Shown: positions 17,729 to 26,881 of the stretch, piece after piece
Layout: each line of letters opens with the position of its first letter
How positions within the stretch are numbered: the stretch's first letter is position 1
Source of the DNA: Dyadobacter sp. UC 10
Lineage (GTDB): Bacteria > Bacteroidota > Bacteroidia > Cytophagales > Spirosomataceae
Direction of reading: 5' to 3'
DNA length: 64,000 nt
Assembly: GCF_008369915.1 (NCBI RefSeq)
Contig: NZ_VSRN01000001.1
Coordinates: 806,001-870,000 of the forward strand
The notes under the pieces: generated by a model
Databases searched by the model: none
The model's input: only the letters and a program-made list of their open reading frames with translations
What the model was told of the DNA's origin: nothing
Position numbers and translations under genes: made by a program

Positions 17729-18985
17729 TTACTCAATATGCTTGACCAGAATTTTTCGATCTTCAATCCGGAACTGGATACCGCCGGTCATTTCAAGCAT
17801 TTTGAGGACCTCGGATACATTGTTTTTCTTTGAAATCGTCCCTACAAAGGCCATTTTGTCAACATTCCCCGCGTAAACTACATCCAGGTCATACCAGCGG
17901 GATATTTGCCGCATGATTTGCTTGATGTTGCCATTGAACTCAAAACGGCCCTCTTTCCAGGACACGACGCTTTCCGTATCGACCATATTGACGGCGATTT
18001 CCTTGGGTTTGCCGCCCGGGACACTGGCTTGCTGGCCCGGTTTCAGTATTTTGGCCACATTTCCTTTTTCAACCTTCACAGATCCTTCCAGCAAGGTAGT
18101 CTCCATGGTAGGTTCGTCGCCATAAGAGGAAACATTGAAATGCGTTCCCAAAACGGTTATGTCCATATCTTTTCCACCCTGATGTTTGTCCAGGACCTTC
18201 ACGTGAAAAGGCTTTTTCTTGTCTGGCTCTATCTCGAAATAGATTTCCCCGCTCATTTCCACATCACGCTGGTTACCGGAAAACAGCGTAGGATATTTCA
18301 AACTGGAACCTGCATTCAGCCATGCGCGCGAACCATCAGGCAAAACCACTTTATACTGACCGCCCAACGGTGTTTTTAAAACATTGTACGCTGCCTGCCC
18401 CGGCCCGTCCCCCGCTCTATTGTAGCTGATTTCCCCTATTGATTTATTAATGGTAACACCAGCTTGTTCAATGAGGTTTTGACTTGTAACCTTCGTAAGA
18501 TCAACCGTTTGACCATTGCCTAGTATTAATGTCGCTTTGTTTCCTCCTGCTGGTACATCCTGCCCGTAAATGCTCGCCATCGCAGGGGCCTGCTCTTTAA
18601 TTTTTCCTTTTTTATTCATCCACTCATATCCGCCATACACGAGTAATAATGCAAGCGACGCAGCCACAAGTCTGAAAACCCATAATGGCCGTACACGCGA
18701 CGGTGGCTCATTCTCTCCGGTTTGTTCATTTATACTATTGCCAAAATCGGGCCTGGAATTGACTGTAGCAGTGAAAATAGAGCTAAGAATATCGTCGGCC
18801 GTGTCTTCCGCCAGTCTGTCCCCCGAATCGTCACGGCGAATGAAACCGTCAATTAACCTGTTGATTTGTTCACGGTTTTCTTCCAGCAATATCAATGTCA
18901 TCAATTCATCCCGCTCCGCTTCGGTTACGTTTTTCTGACAGTACCGAAAAAACAAATCTTCAAGGCGTTGGTTTGGCATATGCAT
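17729..18985 (-). CDS. FecR-family anti-sigma factor
   Basis: 418 aa. N-terminal cytoplasmic helical segment (LEDLFFRYCQKNVTEAERDE), one membrane helix (~100-116, LVAASLALLLVYGGYEW), then the periplasmic FecR domain (TPLGGQYKVVLPDGSRAWLN, VEMSGEIYFEI, VLGTHFNVSSYGDE) and a C-terminal DUF4974/STN-like domain (IKQIMRQISRWYDLDVVYAG). It would hold the ECF factor at 19080-19706 inactive until the STN domain of SusC signals. Confidence 0.94.
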   Translation of the reverse strand: MHMPNQRLEDLFFRYCQKNVTEAERDELMTLILLEENREQINRLIDGFIRRDDSGDRLAEDTADDILSSIFTATVNSRPDFGNSINEQTGENEPPSRVRPLWVFRLVAASLALLLVYGGYEWMNKKGKIKEQAPAMASIYGQDVPAGGNKATLILGNGQTVDLTKVTSQNLIEQAGVTINKSIGEISYNRAGDGPGQAAYNVLKTPLGGQYKVVLPDGSRAWLNAGSSLKYPTLFSGNQRDVEMSGEIYFEIEPDKKKPFHVKVLDKHQGGKDMDITVLGTHFNVSSYGDEPTMETTLLEGSVKVEKGNVAKILKPGQQASVPGGKPKEIAVNMVDTESVVSWKEGRFEFNGNIKQIMRQISRWYDLDVVYAGNVDKMAFVGTISKKNNVSEVLKMLEMTGGIQFRIEDRKILVKHIE

Positions 18986-19079
18986 TTAAAGCTAATGGCT
19001 GATTGGTATCATACCTTCGACCATAAAGACGCGCGCCGACCTGCTTTGGGTGACAATGAGACAAAAAAAAGTTTAAAAA

Positions 19080-19706
19080 TTAATTTAGCAGGAAAAACAG
19101 GAGCCAGGAAACAGAGATGTCCAGCTTCAACTTAGTGTAAGCTCTGATATGCCGTAGGGCGCGTGAGAGGTGGGTTTTAACAGTTTCGGAAGAAATTTGA
19201 AGCATTTTAGCGATTTCGTCCCTTTTTAATTCCTGTTCCTTACTTAGCAAATAAATCTGCTTTTGCTGGGCAGGAAGCATATTCACGGCCTGCTGCACAA
19301 TCGCCTCAATTTCCTGGTCCATGATCCGGTCATCGGTCGTATTCTCATAGAACGGCATATGAAGTTCAAGGTCAGTAACAAGCTTTTGCTGCCGTGCCGC
19401 TTTTTTTAATGCAGAAAAAACATGGTTACGGGTGGTGATAAACAGGTAATCCTCGAAGTCGTGAATGCCGGACAGCATTTCTTTTCTAACCCAAAGTTTG
19501 AGAAAAATATCCTGTACAACTTCCTCAGCAACAAACGCGGAGCCCGTAAGACGAAACGCAGCCGAGTAAACCTTGTCGCGGTAAAGATGAAACAATTCGG
19601 CGAAAGCTTTTTCGCTACCCGAAGCCACTTTTGAAAGCAACTCTGTTCCGATATGTAACACATCTGTTTTCAATGGAATAAGGATAACTACCCCCAAATG
19701 TAACAT
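19080..19706 (-). CDS. ECF RNA polymerase sigma-70 factor (Bacteroidetes FecI-like)
   Basis: 208 aa. Region 2 is FAELFHLYRDKVYSAAFRLT followed by AEEVVQDIFLKLWVRK. Region 4 is MLPAQQKQIYLLSKEQELKR followed by ISSETVKTHLSRALRHIR. The short hydrophobic tail (SWLLFFLLN) is common in this group. The ATG at 19706 adds ~20 residues before the conserved ELLSKVASGSEKAF, so the real start may be a little downstream. It probably drives the SusC/SusD operon that follows its FecR. Confidence 0.92.
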   Translation of the reverse strand: MLHLGVVILIPLKTDVLHIGTELLSKVASGSEKAFAELFHLYRDKVYSAAFRLTGSAFVAEEVVQDIFLKLWVRKEMLSGIHDFEDYLFITTRNHVFSALKKAARQQKLVTDLELHMPFYENTTDDRIMDQEIEAIVQQAVNMLPAQQKQIYLLSKEQELKRDEIAKMLQISSETVKTHLSRALRHIRAYTKLKLDISVSWLLFFLLN

Positions 19707-19796
19707 TGCACCCGGACAATAGGAAAATTTTAGTATTTAATGTCAATATATTAGCTTACATGACGTCACCGGGTGCATGCCCAGACCTCTCCCCAC

Positions 19797-19819
19797 AAAA
19801 AAAGAGGCATTAAGCCTCT
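19797..19819 (-). terminator. Rho-independent terminator of the YegP-like gene
   Basis: AGAGGC (19803-19808) pairs with GCCTCT (19814-19819) across a 5-nt loop. The A-tract at 19797-19803 becomes the U-tract on the minus-strand transcript. It lies 23 bp past the stop of the 110-aa gene. Confidence 0.7.
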
Positions 19820-19841
19820 CTCAAATGTACGTGGAAGTCAG

Positions 19842-20174
19842 CTACTTTGTTAAATCCTCTATTTCCTCGGTTTGCCCGTTTTTTTTAACTGACTCTATTC
19901 CGTTTAGCATGCCCGACCTGCTTTCATACATCTCACTGCTCCCAATTATTTGACCATTACCTGCTTTGAGTACAAAGTAAGGTTTTCCATTCGACGACTC
20001 TTTTTGTTCGTACCGACCGTCGTCAGGCGAATTCTTCTGCACCGACTCGATGCCGTTTTTACAGGCTGCCATGGTACTGTATCCTTCACTTGAAAGAATG
20101 TTTTGTCCGTTAGAGGCTTTTAGCTCAAACTGGAATTCTCCGTTTTTTCTGGTTTTGATCTCAAATTTGGCCAT
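19842..20174 (-). CDS. YegP-family (DUF1508) protein
   Basis: 110 aa made of two DUF1508 repeats: FEIKTRKNGEFQFELKASNG with GYSTMAACKNGIESV, then YFVLKAGNGQIIGSSEMYES with SGMLNGIESV. The family is small, soluble and of unclear function. The full two-repeat length matches E. coli YegP. It is alone, with its own terminator. Confidence 0.93.
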   Translation of the reverse strand: MAKFEIKTRKNGEFQFELKASNGQNILSSEGYSTMAACKNGIESVQKNSPDDGRYEQKESSNGKPYFVLKAGNGQIIGSSEMYESRSGMLNGIESVKKNGQTEEIEDLTK

Positions 20175-20503
20175 ATGTGAAAGTGGTTAGTGATACCTCT
20201 AAAAGACCACTGACTTCCTTAGTTTACTCCAATCTGTCTTATCCCAAGTCATATAGCCGCCGTTTTTATAGCGATTATCATCTCGCGAATCGTAGATTTT
20301 CGAATAAGCTGGTGAAGCTCCCTGCCCCGCCGGGGCCAATGCCCCGAATGAACTATTCCTTGTCAGAAACCCGAAGCCGCGCTGCGGCTGAACCTGATGT
20401 CGCACCGGATGCTATTGATTTTAACGCTGACAATTCGTGTTCGCAGCAGCGTTGCTGGAACGGAAATTGATAAAGCTACTGCATTCATCAACATTTAATT
20501 AAT
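20175..20503. other. Intergenic region between divergent genes, with a doubtful 68-codon minus frame
   Basis: 329 bp without a well-supported gene. A minus frame at 20199-20405 (68 codons, ending DKTDWSKLRKSVVF) is open but has no recognisable domain and no signal peptide. A GC-rich hairpin-like stretch (GCCCC-GCC-GGGGC) lies near 20321-20337. The promoters of the two divergent flanking genes must be here, but I see no clear consensus. Confidence 0.4.
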
Positions 20504-21214
20504 ATGAAAAAAATAACAACAGGTATTGCCGCACTCATGCTGATAGCAGGCGGCACGCTTTACGCCCAAAGCACGACCAATCAGACCAAGCCGAAAGAGG
20601 GAACAAATTCGACAACCCAGCAGGGTAACCAGACTCCCGAGACGCAAAATAACAGCACTACTAACAACGCCATCAATCCTACGGGACAGCGTAACAGTAC
20701 GCACGGTAGTAATACTCCTCAAAGCAATAGCACGCAGGACAACTCAACTATGGAAAAGCAGAACAACAGTACTACCAATAACGCCATTAACCCTACGGGG
20801 CAGCGCGAGAGTAATACTAATCCGGCAACGCAAACCAATAGCAGTACGCAGGGTGCCAGCAGCAACAGTACCCAGTCTCAGGGCAGTAGTGCTGGCGGAA
20901 CTTCGGCCTGGCCTCAGGCAACCGGTACAACAGGTGCTACTACACCCGAGTCACAAACTCCGGCCGTGGACAACACTAACAAGACAAGTAATCCCACCGG
21001 CACCCAGACTCAGGGTAATAGCGCGGGCGGCACATCTGCCTGGCCTCAGGCAACAGGCACCGCCGGCAGTCCGGTTCCTGCCAGCGAAACGGATTCAACG
21101 AAAAGCAACCTGAACGAAAGCACAGAGAACAACGACGCAGGGAAATCTGACATGTCGGATAAAAAGTCGAAAAAGAAACGGAAAGATAAAAAAAGCGCTT
21201 CCGATCCGGATTGA
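20504..21214 (+). CDS. Secreted low-complexity Asn/Ser/Thr/Gln-rich protein
   Basis: 236 aa. Cleavable signal peptide (MKKITTGIAALMLIAGGTLYAQ). The mature part is almost wholly Asn, Ser, Thr, Gln, Gly and Pro, with internal repeats: NNSTTNNAINPTGQR occurs twice (~50 and ~85), and SAGGTSAWPQATGT occurs twice (~128 and ~173). The last ~25 residues switch to Lys-rich sequence (DKKSKKKRKDKKS). No enzymatic domain is visible. A disordered periplasmic or surface protein is likely; function unknown. Confidence 0.8.
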   Translation: MKKITTGIAALMLIAGGTLYAQSTTNQTKPKEGTNSTTQQGNQTPETQNNSTTNNAINPTGQRNSTHGSNTPQSNSTQDNSTMEKQNNSTTNNAINPTGQRESNTNPATQTNSSTQGASSNSTQSQGSSAGGTSAWPQATGTTGATTPESQTPAVDNTNKTSNPTGTQTQGNSAGGTSAWPQATGTAGSPVPASETDSTKSNLNESTENNDAGKSDMSDKKSKKKRKDKKSASDPD

Positions 21215-21230
21215 CCGGAACAGAAGAGTG

Positions 21231-21267
21231 AAATAGCCCCTGCCCTGAATGGTCGGGGCTATTTTTT
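21231..21267 (+). terminator. Rho-independent terminator
   Basis: AAATAGCCCC (21231-21240) pairs with GGGGCTATTT (21255-21264) and is followed by more T, 17 bp after the stop of the low-complexity protein gene. Confidence 0.92.
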
Positions 21268-21424
21268 GAGTATCCCTGGCTAAAAACAGCATGGACATTT
21301 CATATGATTTTGCTACAAATCCGGCGACCACAGGACAAATATCTGTTAGTAGAATGAAAAATCTTCCGGCTTTGATTATATTCCCAAACTGACCCGAAAC
21401 AAAGTAACAAAACACCACCACAGG

Positions 21425-22009
21425 ATGCCCTACCTCACTGCTATGCATCGGGAAAACGAGATTTTGCAGCAGATAGCACAAGGCGACGAGCGGGCTTTTG
21501 CGGCACTTTTTAATCACTTTCACCAGCCGCTGGGTTTGCATATTTTCAAATTCACGAAATCAGAACAACTCGCCGAGGAAGTAGTGCAGGATGTATTCCT
21601 GAAAATCTGGCTTAACAGGGAACTTCTGGTGGGAATAGATAATTTCAGGGTGTATTTGTATGTGATTTCAAAAAATGCTGCACTGAACTGTCTGAAAAAA
21701 GTCGCCAACGAAAGCGCAAGGATTGTGGACCTCGACCCGCAGGCCGACACAATTGCGGCCGAAAACATAGAGGAAGATCATCGCTACCTGCTGATCGACG
21801 AGGCTATTGACCGGCTGCCGCCTCAGCAGAAACAGGTTTACCTGCTCAGGAGGCACGAGCGGCTGTCGTATCCGGAAATTGCCGCGCAAATGAAGATCTC
21901 CAAGGAAACGGTAAAGAAATACCTGCAAATCGCGACAGAATCAATTACTTCTCACATTCGCAAAAGATTGGTAATCAGCTTTTTGATTGCCGCCAAATAT
22001 TTTTTTTAA
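21425..22009 (+). CDS. ECF RNA polymerase sigma-70 factor
   Basis: 194 aa. Region 2 is AFAALFNHFHQPLGLHIFKF followed by AEEVVQDVFLKIWLNRE; region 4 is RLPPQQKQVYLLRRHERLSY followed by ISKETVKKYLQIATESI. A hydrophobic C-terminus (LVISFLIAAKYFF) is typical of the group. It heads a plus-strand run with FecR, SusC and SusD. A later Met (MHRENEIL) is an alternative start. Confidence 0.93.
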   Translation: MPYLTAMHRENEILQQIAQGDERAFAALFNHFHQPLGLHIFKFTKSEQLAEEVVQDVFLKIWLNRELLVGIDNFRVYLYVISKNAALNCLKKVANESARIVDLDPQADTIAAENIEEDHRYLLIDEAIDRLPPQQKQVYLLRRHERLSYPEIAAQMKISKETVKKYLQIATESITSHIRKRLVISFLIAAKYFF

Positions 22010-22083
22010 AATAATTTCGAAACAATAGCCCCTTTCGCCCAGGCCGGTTGTCCTAATGGTGAAGGTTATCAAGCAAGAAAACA

Positions 22084-23268
22084 ATGAATAATTCTGAGAG
22101 CCGGTTGCAGTATCTGATCGATCGCTACTATCATGGGGCCGCTTCCGAAACGGAAAAGGAAGAGCTCATGTCGCTCGTCCGCGAGGGAGGGCACGATGCG
22201 CTGCTCGAACAGTACATGAAGGACAACTGGTTGCATGTCAGCGAAGGCGAGATATTGTTTTCACAGGAAAAAAGCAGTGCGATCCTGCATTCGATCCTCG
22301 GTTCGGCCGGGCAGAAAAAGGCAGAAAAAACGACAATCCTCCGGCTCAACTGGGTGCGTTACGCGGCAGCGGCTGTGCTGGTGCTGGCGGGATTGGGAAT
22401 TTGGTACAATGCCCAGAAAGGTGGGAATAAGCTGAATATTTTCGGACAACTTACCGAAGTTGCAGACGTGAAACCAGGCGGTAATAAGGCATTGCTCACC
22501 CTGTCCGACGGCTCGGCGATCGCCCTCGATGAAGTGGGAAGCGGTTTTGTGGCGCGGCAGGGCGACGCGGAGATCAGCAAGTCGCAGGAAGGAATATTGA
22601 TTTACAATGCAAAAAACAATGTCAGTTCCAGTGAATTAACTATTAATAAAATAACAACCCCAAAAGGCGGACAATACCAGGTGCAGCTTCCCGATGGCAG
22701 TAAGGTCTGGCTGAATGCAAATTCATCTATTCGGTTTCCCTCGGTTTTTGCAGCCAATGAACGTAATGTGGAGATTACCGGCGAGGCTTACTTTGAGGTG
22801 GCCAAAAATAAGGATAAACCATTCAAAGTGAAGTTCAACCAATCGGAGGTGCTCGTATTAGGGACCAGTTTTAATATCATGGCCTACCCCGAGGAAGGCG
22901 CTTCCAAAACGACGTTGGTGGAAGGTTCGGTGTCCATTAAAAATGTAGATCAAAACGCAAAACTGAAACCTGGCCAGCAGGCGGCGGTACTATCTTCGGG
23001 GCAGATCAAAACCAAATTCACACCGGTGGAAGAGGCGGTTGCCTGGAAAAACGGGGAGTTCTATTTCCAGGACGCAAGTGTGGAAGAGGTGATGCGGCAG
23101 CTTTCGAGATGGTACAATGTGGAGGTGACTTACAAGGGCCAAATCCCGCTGAAACAGTTCTCAGGCCGCATTTCCCGGAAAGTAAACCTGTCAGAGATTA
23201 CCGGCATGCTGCAATTTGCAGGAGTGAACTGCCGGATGGAAGAGAAAGAGATCATCATTGAACCCTGA
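22084..23268 (+). CDS. FecR-family anti-sigma factor
   Basis: 394 aa. N-terminal helical anti-sigma segment (LIDRYYHGAASETEKEELMS), membrane helix ~97-110 (YAAAAVLVLAGLGIWY), FecR domain (TPKGGQYQVQLPDGSKVWLN, VEITGEAYFEVAKNKDKPFK, VLGTSFNIMAY) and a DUF4974-like C-terminus (VEEVMRQLSRWYNVEVTYKG). It lies 74 bp downstream of the ECF gene and 50 bp upstream of SusC, so it forms a complete trans-envelope signalling set. Confidence 0.94.
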   Translation: MNNSESRLQYLIDRYYHGAASETEKEELMSLVREGGHDALLEQYMKDNWLHVSEGEILFSQEKSSAILHSILGSAGQKKAEKTTILRLNWVRYAAAAVLVLAGLGIWYNAQKGGNKLNIFGQLTEVADVKPGGNKALLTLSDGSAIALDEVGSGFVARQGDAEISKSQEGILIYNAKNNVSSSELTINKITTPKGGQYQVQLPDGSKVWLNANSSIRFPSVFAANERNVEITGEAYFEVAKNKDKPFKVKFNQSEVLVLGTSFNIMAYPEEGASKTTLVEGSVSIKNVDQNAKLKPGQQAAVLSSGQIKTKFTPVEEAVAWKNGEFYFQDASVEEVMRQLSRWYNVEVTYKGQIPLKQFSGRISRKVNLSEITGMLQFAGVNCRMEEKEIIIEP

Positions 23269-23318
23269 GTGCGTATATAATACTACGTTAATACAAATTC
23301 CAAACCCTTAATTTTTTT

Positions 23319-26300
23319 ATGAAAAATCACTACTTACCCTGCCCGGCAGGTCGTAAGCGGCTGTATCTTGCTGCAAAAATTCTATTTGCGATGACCCGGA
23401 TAATGCTAGTGCTGATCGTGACGCTTTCGCATGTGGCGGCCGATGGATTTAGCCAGAAGATCTCGCTGAATGCCCGGAACGTCCCGCTTTCCAGTGTGCT
23501 TAAAACCATCGAAAAACAGACGAGCTATTTGTTCCTCTATGACAAATTGGATTTGCCAGGTACTCAAAAAGTGACTGTACAGATTAAAAACGCAGATATT
23601 GAGCAAACCCTCGGCGCCGTTTTCCGGGACGTGCCTGTCTCTTACAAAATATTCAATCAGAATATTGTATTAAAAAAAGTAGTGAGAAAGCAGCCGCAGG
23701 AAAGCGTGCAGCCCATGAAAACGCCGGAGATCAAACCCAGTGTCATTTTCAATCAACCTGCCATTGAAGAGCCGGCACCAAAGAGCATCGACCGGCTGCT
23801 TCGCGGAAAGGTGACCGACGAAAGCGGTAATGCATTTCCCGGTGTCAGCATTCTCGTAAAAAACTCCCAGACAGGCACTACCACTGATGCAGACGGTACA
23901 TTCCGGCTCAATGTGCCCGATGCGCTGGCCGAAGCCGAACTGACCCTGATCGCCAGTTTTGTGGGTTATCAAAGTCAGGAAATCGCTGTGGGTAACCGCC
24001 AGGAGATCAATTTTAATATGTCGGTCGACACCAAGTCGCTGAATGATGTGGTGGTGATCGGTTATGGAACGCAGGCCAAGAGCAGCATTACCGGCTCGGT
24101 GGCTTCACTGCCGATCAAAAGCATTGCTAACCAACCTGTTACCAGTCTGGACCAGGCGCTGGGCGGACAGATCGCGGGGGTAAATGTAGCCCAAACCAAA
24201 GGCGCTCCCGGCGGTGGTGTTTCGGTGAGGGTAAGAGGTACCGGCTCGATCGGCGCAGGAAATGAGCCGCTTTACGTGATCGACGGTTTCCCGGTTTCAG
24301 CCGATTTCAACAGCTCCTTCAATGCACTTTCGACGATTAACCCCAGTGACATTGAGTCGATTGAAATACTGAAAGATGCCTCTGCGGCGGCGATTTACGG
24401 TTCGCGCGGCAGTAATGGTGTGGTGCTCGTTACCACCAAGAGGGGCAAATCCGGCAAATCGACCGTGACACTGGACGCTTATTTTGGCGTGCAGGAAGTG
24501 GCAGCTAAGATCGATATGCTTGACGCACGGGAATACGCCATTTTCAATACCGAGGCACGGAACAATGCATGGGTAGATCGCGGCGGTAATGCAAGCGACC
24601 CGAACAGTGCGAGGCCAGCCAACTTGCAAATCCCTGAAATGTTCCAGAACCCGCAATCGCTTGGCAAAGGTACCGACTGGCAGGACGAAGTTTTTGTAAC
24701 CGCACCGATCCAGAATTACCAACTCTCGGTTTCCGGCGGAAATGATAAAACGCAGCTATTTCTTTCAGGAGCCTATTTCCGGCAGGACGGGATTGTGATG
24801 AACACAGGCTTCGACCGCTACTCGGCCCGCATCAATGTGGATCACAAAGTGTCGAAGCATGTAAAAATCGGCATGAACTTATCGCCTTCTTTTTCATCAA
24901 ATAAATTGTTGCCCGTTGAAGATCAGGTCTTCACAGGCGGTATCCTTGGCTCGGCGCTTTCCCTGCCTCCTACCGTGCCGGTTTACAACCCCGACGGTTC
25001 ATATACGACATTACTCGGCCCGTCTCCATTCAACCTGGGCGTGATCGACAACCCGGTTGCGATTGCCAATAAGATCAAGGACAAGAAGTCTTTTTTCAGG
25101 ACGCTGGGCAATGTTTATGCTGAAATTGATATCATCGAGGGACTGAAATTCCGTACTTCTTTTGGCCTCGATTACGCCGACTCCCGCCAGGCTGCCTACT
25201 ACCCTTCCGATCTGGGCTGGAACGGTGTTCCCGCGCCTGTGCAGGCAAGAGCAACCGCCGCTACCGCGCGTGACGTAAACTGGCTGAATGAAAACATCTT
25301 ATCTTACAAAAAAACCTTCGGCGGAAAACACGAGCTGGACCTGCTGGCCGGTTTTACCTCTCAGAAAAACAAGTCTGAATACAATTCCCTCGCCGCCACC
25401 AACTTCCCTACCGACCTTGTGCCCACATTGAATGCGGGACAGGTAACTTCCGGCGGCACCGGCATTTCCGAATGGTCGCTGCTGTCGTACCTGGGACGGG
25501 TTAACTATACGCTTTCAGGTAAATATCTGCTTTCGGCCACAGTCCGCCGCGATGGTTCTTCCCGTTTTGGTTCAAAAAATAAATGGGGCACATTCCCGTC
25601 GGCTTCGGTGGGCTGGTTTTTGTCCGAAGAAAATTTCATGAAGGGCCAGCAGGTAGTGACGGATTTGAAATTACGCGCCAGCTACGGATTGGCGGGAAAT
25701 AATACGATCGGAAATTATAACCACATTGGTCTGCTGACCAACCGCCGGTACAGTTTCGGGGCGGGCACGGGCAGCGTGGTTTACGGACTTTATCCCGGTT
25801 CCATTACGAACGAGCAGCTCGGCTGGGAAATGATGCACCAAATGGATATTGGTATTGATTTTGGTTTATTGAGAAACAGGCTGACGTTCACCATTGATTA
25901 CTACAACAAAAACACCACCGACCTCCTGCTGAACGTGCCCGTGCCCGGCTCTACCGGTTACGAAACCGCGCTGCAAAACATCGGAAAGCTTAATAACCGC
26001 GGCTGGGAGTTTAGTGTGAATTCCAAAAATTTCACCGGCGCATTCAAATGGTCGACGAGCTTTAATATTTCTTTTAACAAAAATGAAGTAAAGAGACTCG
26101 GGCCATCGGGCAATGCGATCATCTCCAAAAGTCCTTCATTCAGCCCCAATACGCACATTACACGCATCGGCTCGCCGCTCGGCAGCTTCTGGGGATATGA
26201 GGCGATCGGTGTTTACCAAAATGCCGAAGATGTCAAAAACAACCCGGTCGTACAAGGCGGCGCAGGCTCGCGTCCGGGGGATCTTAAATTCCGCGATATC

Positions 26301-26861
26301 GACGGCGACGGCGTAATTACCCCGAGCGACGTAACGATTATCGGAGACAATAACCCCGACTTTTTCTACGGCATTACCAACAATTTCAGCTATGGCCCGC
26401 TGAGTCTCAGCATTCTGGCCGACGGTGTGCAGGGCATTCAGTTACTGAATGGTTCGAGACGGAACATTGGTCTGGTCAACGGAAGTTACAGCCGCGCCGA
26501 CGTGCTCGGCCGCTGGCAATCGCCTGAAAATCCGGGCGACGGCCGCACACCCCGCGCGAATGTGTCGCCAACCGGCGGGAATGTGAGTTATGTGTCGAGC
26601 CTGCTGGTGGAAGATGCTTCTTTTTTCCGCATCCGCAATGTCAACCTGAGGTATGCGCTGCCTGAAAAGGCTTCCAAGGCCATTTTTATGCGGCAGGCAA
26701 GCGTGAGCCTTTCGGTGCAAAATGCGCTGACATTCACCAAGTATATGGGTTATAACCCCGAGCAAAGCCTGAACGGCAGCAGTTCGCTGACGCCCGGCGT
26801 GGATTTTAACGGCTACCCGCTGGCGCGGACTTACACTTTGGGCGTAAACCTGACCTTTTAA
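23319..26861 (+). CDS. SusC/RagA-family TonB-linked outer-membrane transporter with STN domain
   Basis: 1180 aa. Signal region, then an STN domain (~50-115, LSSVLKTIEKQTSYLFLYDK), a carboxypeptidase-like fold (GKVTDESGNAFPGVSILVK), the hallmark VVVIGYGTQAKSSITGSV, the plug (LYVIDGFPVS, IEILKDASAAAIYGSRGSNG) and a barrel ending ARTYTLGVNLTF. A Pro/Lys-rich stretch between STN and the next domain (~125-165) is a flexible linker. The ligand is unknown; the co-located M14 peptidase hints at peptide-containing substrates. Confidence 0.95.
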   Translation: MKNHYLPCPAGRKRLYLAAKILFAMTRIMLVLIVTLSHVAADGFSQKISLNARNVPLSSVLKTIEKQTSYLFLYDKLDLPGTQKVTVQIKNADIEQTLGAVFRDVPVSYKIFNQNIVLKKVVRKQPQESVQPMKTPEIKPSVIFNQPAIEEPAPKSIDRLLRGKVTDESGNAFPGVSILVKNSQTGTTTDADGTFRLNVPDALAEAELTLIASFVGYQSQEIAVGNRQEINFNMSVDTKSLNDVVVIGYGTQAKSSITGSVASLPIKSIANQPVTSLDQALGGQIAGVNVAQTKGAPGGGVSVRVRGTGSIGAGNEPLYVIDGFPVSADFNSSFNALSTINPSDIESIEILKDASAAAIYGSRGSNGVVLVTTKRGKSGKSTVTLDAYFGVQEVAAKIDMLDAREYAIFNTEARNNAWVDRGGNASDPNSARPANLQIPEMFQNPQSLGKGTDWQDEVFVTAPIQNYQLSVSGGNDKTQLFLSGAYFRQDGIVMNTGFDRYSARINVDHKVSKHVKIGMNLSPSFSSNKLLPVEDQVFTGGILGSALSLPPTVPVYNPDGSYTTLLGPSPFNLGVIDNPVAIANKIKDKKSFFRTLGNVYAEIDIIEGLKFRTSFGLDYADSRQAAYYPSDLGWNGVPAPVQARATAATARDVNWLNENILSYKKTFGGKHELDLLAGFTSQKNKSEYNSLAATNFPTDLVPTLNAGQVTSGGTGISEWSLLSYLGRVNYTLSGKYLLSATVRRDGSSRFGSKNKWGTFPSASVGWFLSEENFMKGQQVVTDLKLRASYGLAGNNTIGNYNHIGLLTNRRYSFGAGTGSVVYGLYPGSITNEQLGWEMMHQMDIGIDFGLLRNRLTFTIDYYNKNTTDLLLNVPVPGSTGYETALQNIGKLNNRGWEFSVNSKNFTGAFKWSTSFNISFNKNEVKRLGPSGNAIISKSPSFSPNTHITRIGSPLGSFWGYEAIGVYQNAEDVKNNPVVQGGAGSRPGDLKFRDIDGDGVITPSDVTIIGDNNPDFFYGITNNFSYGPLSLSILADGVQGIQLLNGSRRNIGLVNGSYSRADVLGRWQSPENPGDGRTPRANVSPTGGNVSYVSSLLVEDASFFRIRNVNLRYALPEKASKAIFMRQASVSLSVQNALTFTKYMGYNPEQSLNGSSSLTPGVDFNGYPLARTYTLGVNLTF

Positions 26862-26881
26862 CTAAACCCGACATCTGAACA

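Noticed and set aside
20199..20405. 68-codon minus frame before the low-complexity protein gene
   Set aside because: No domain, signal peptide or clear promoter; kept only as a note on the intergenic region.
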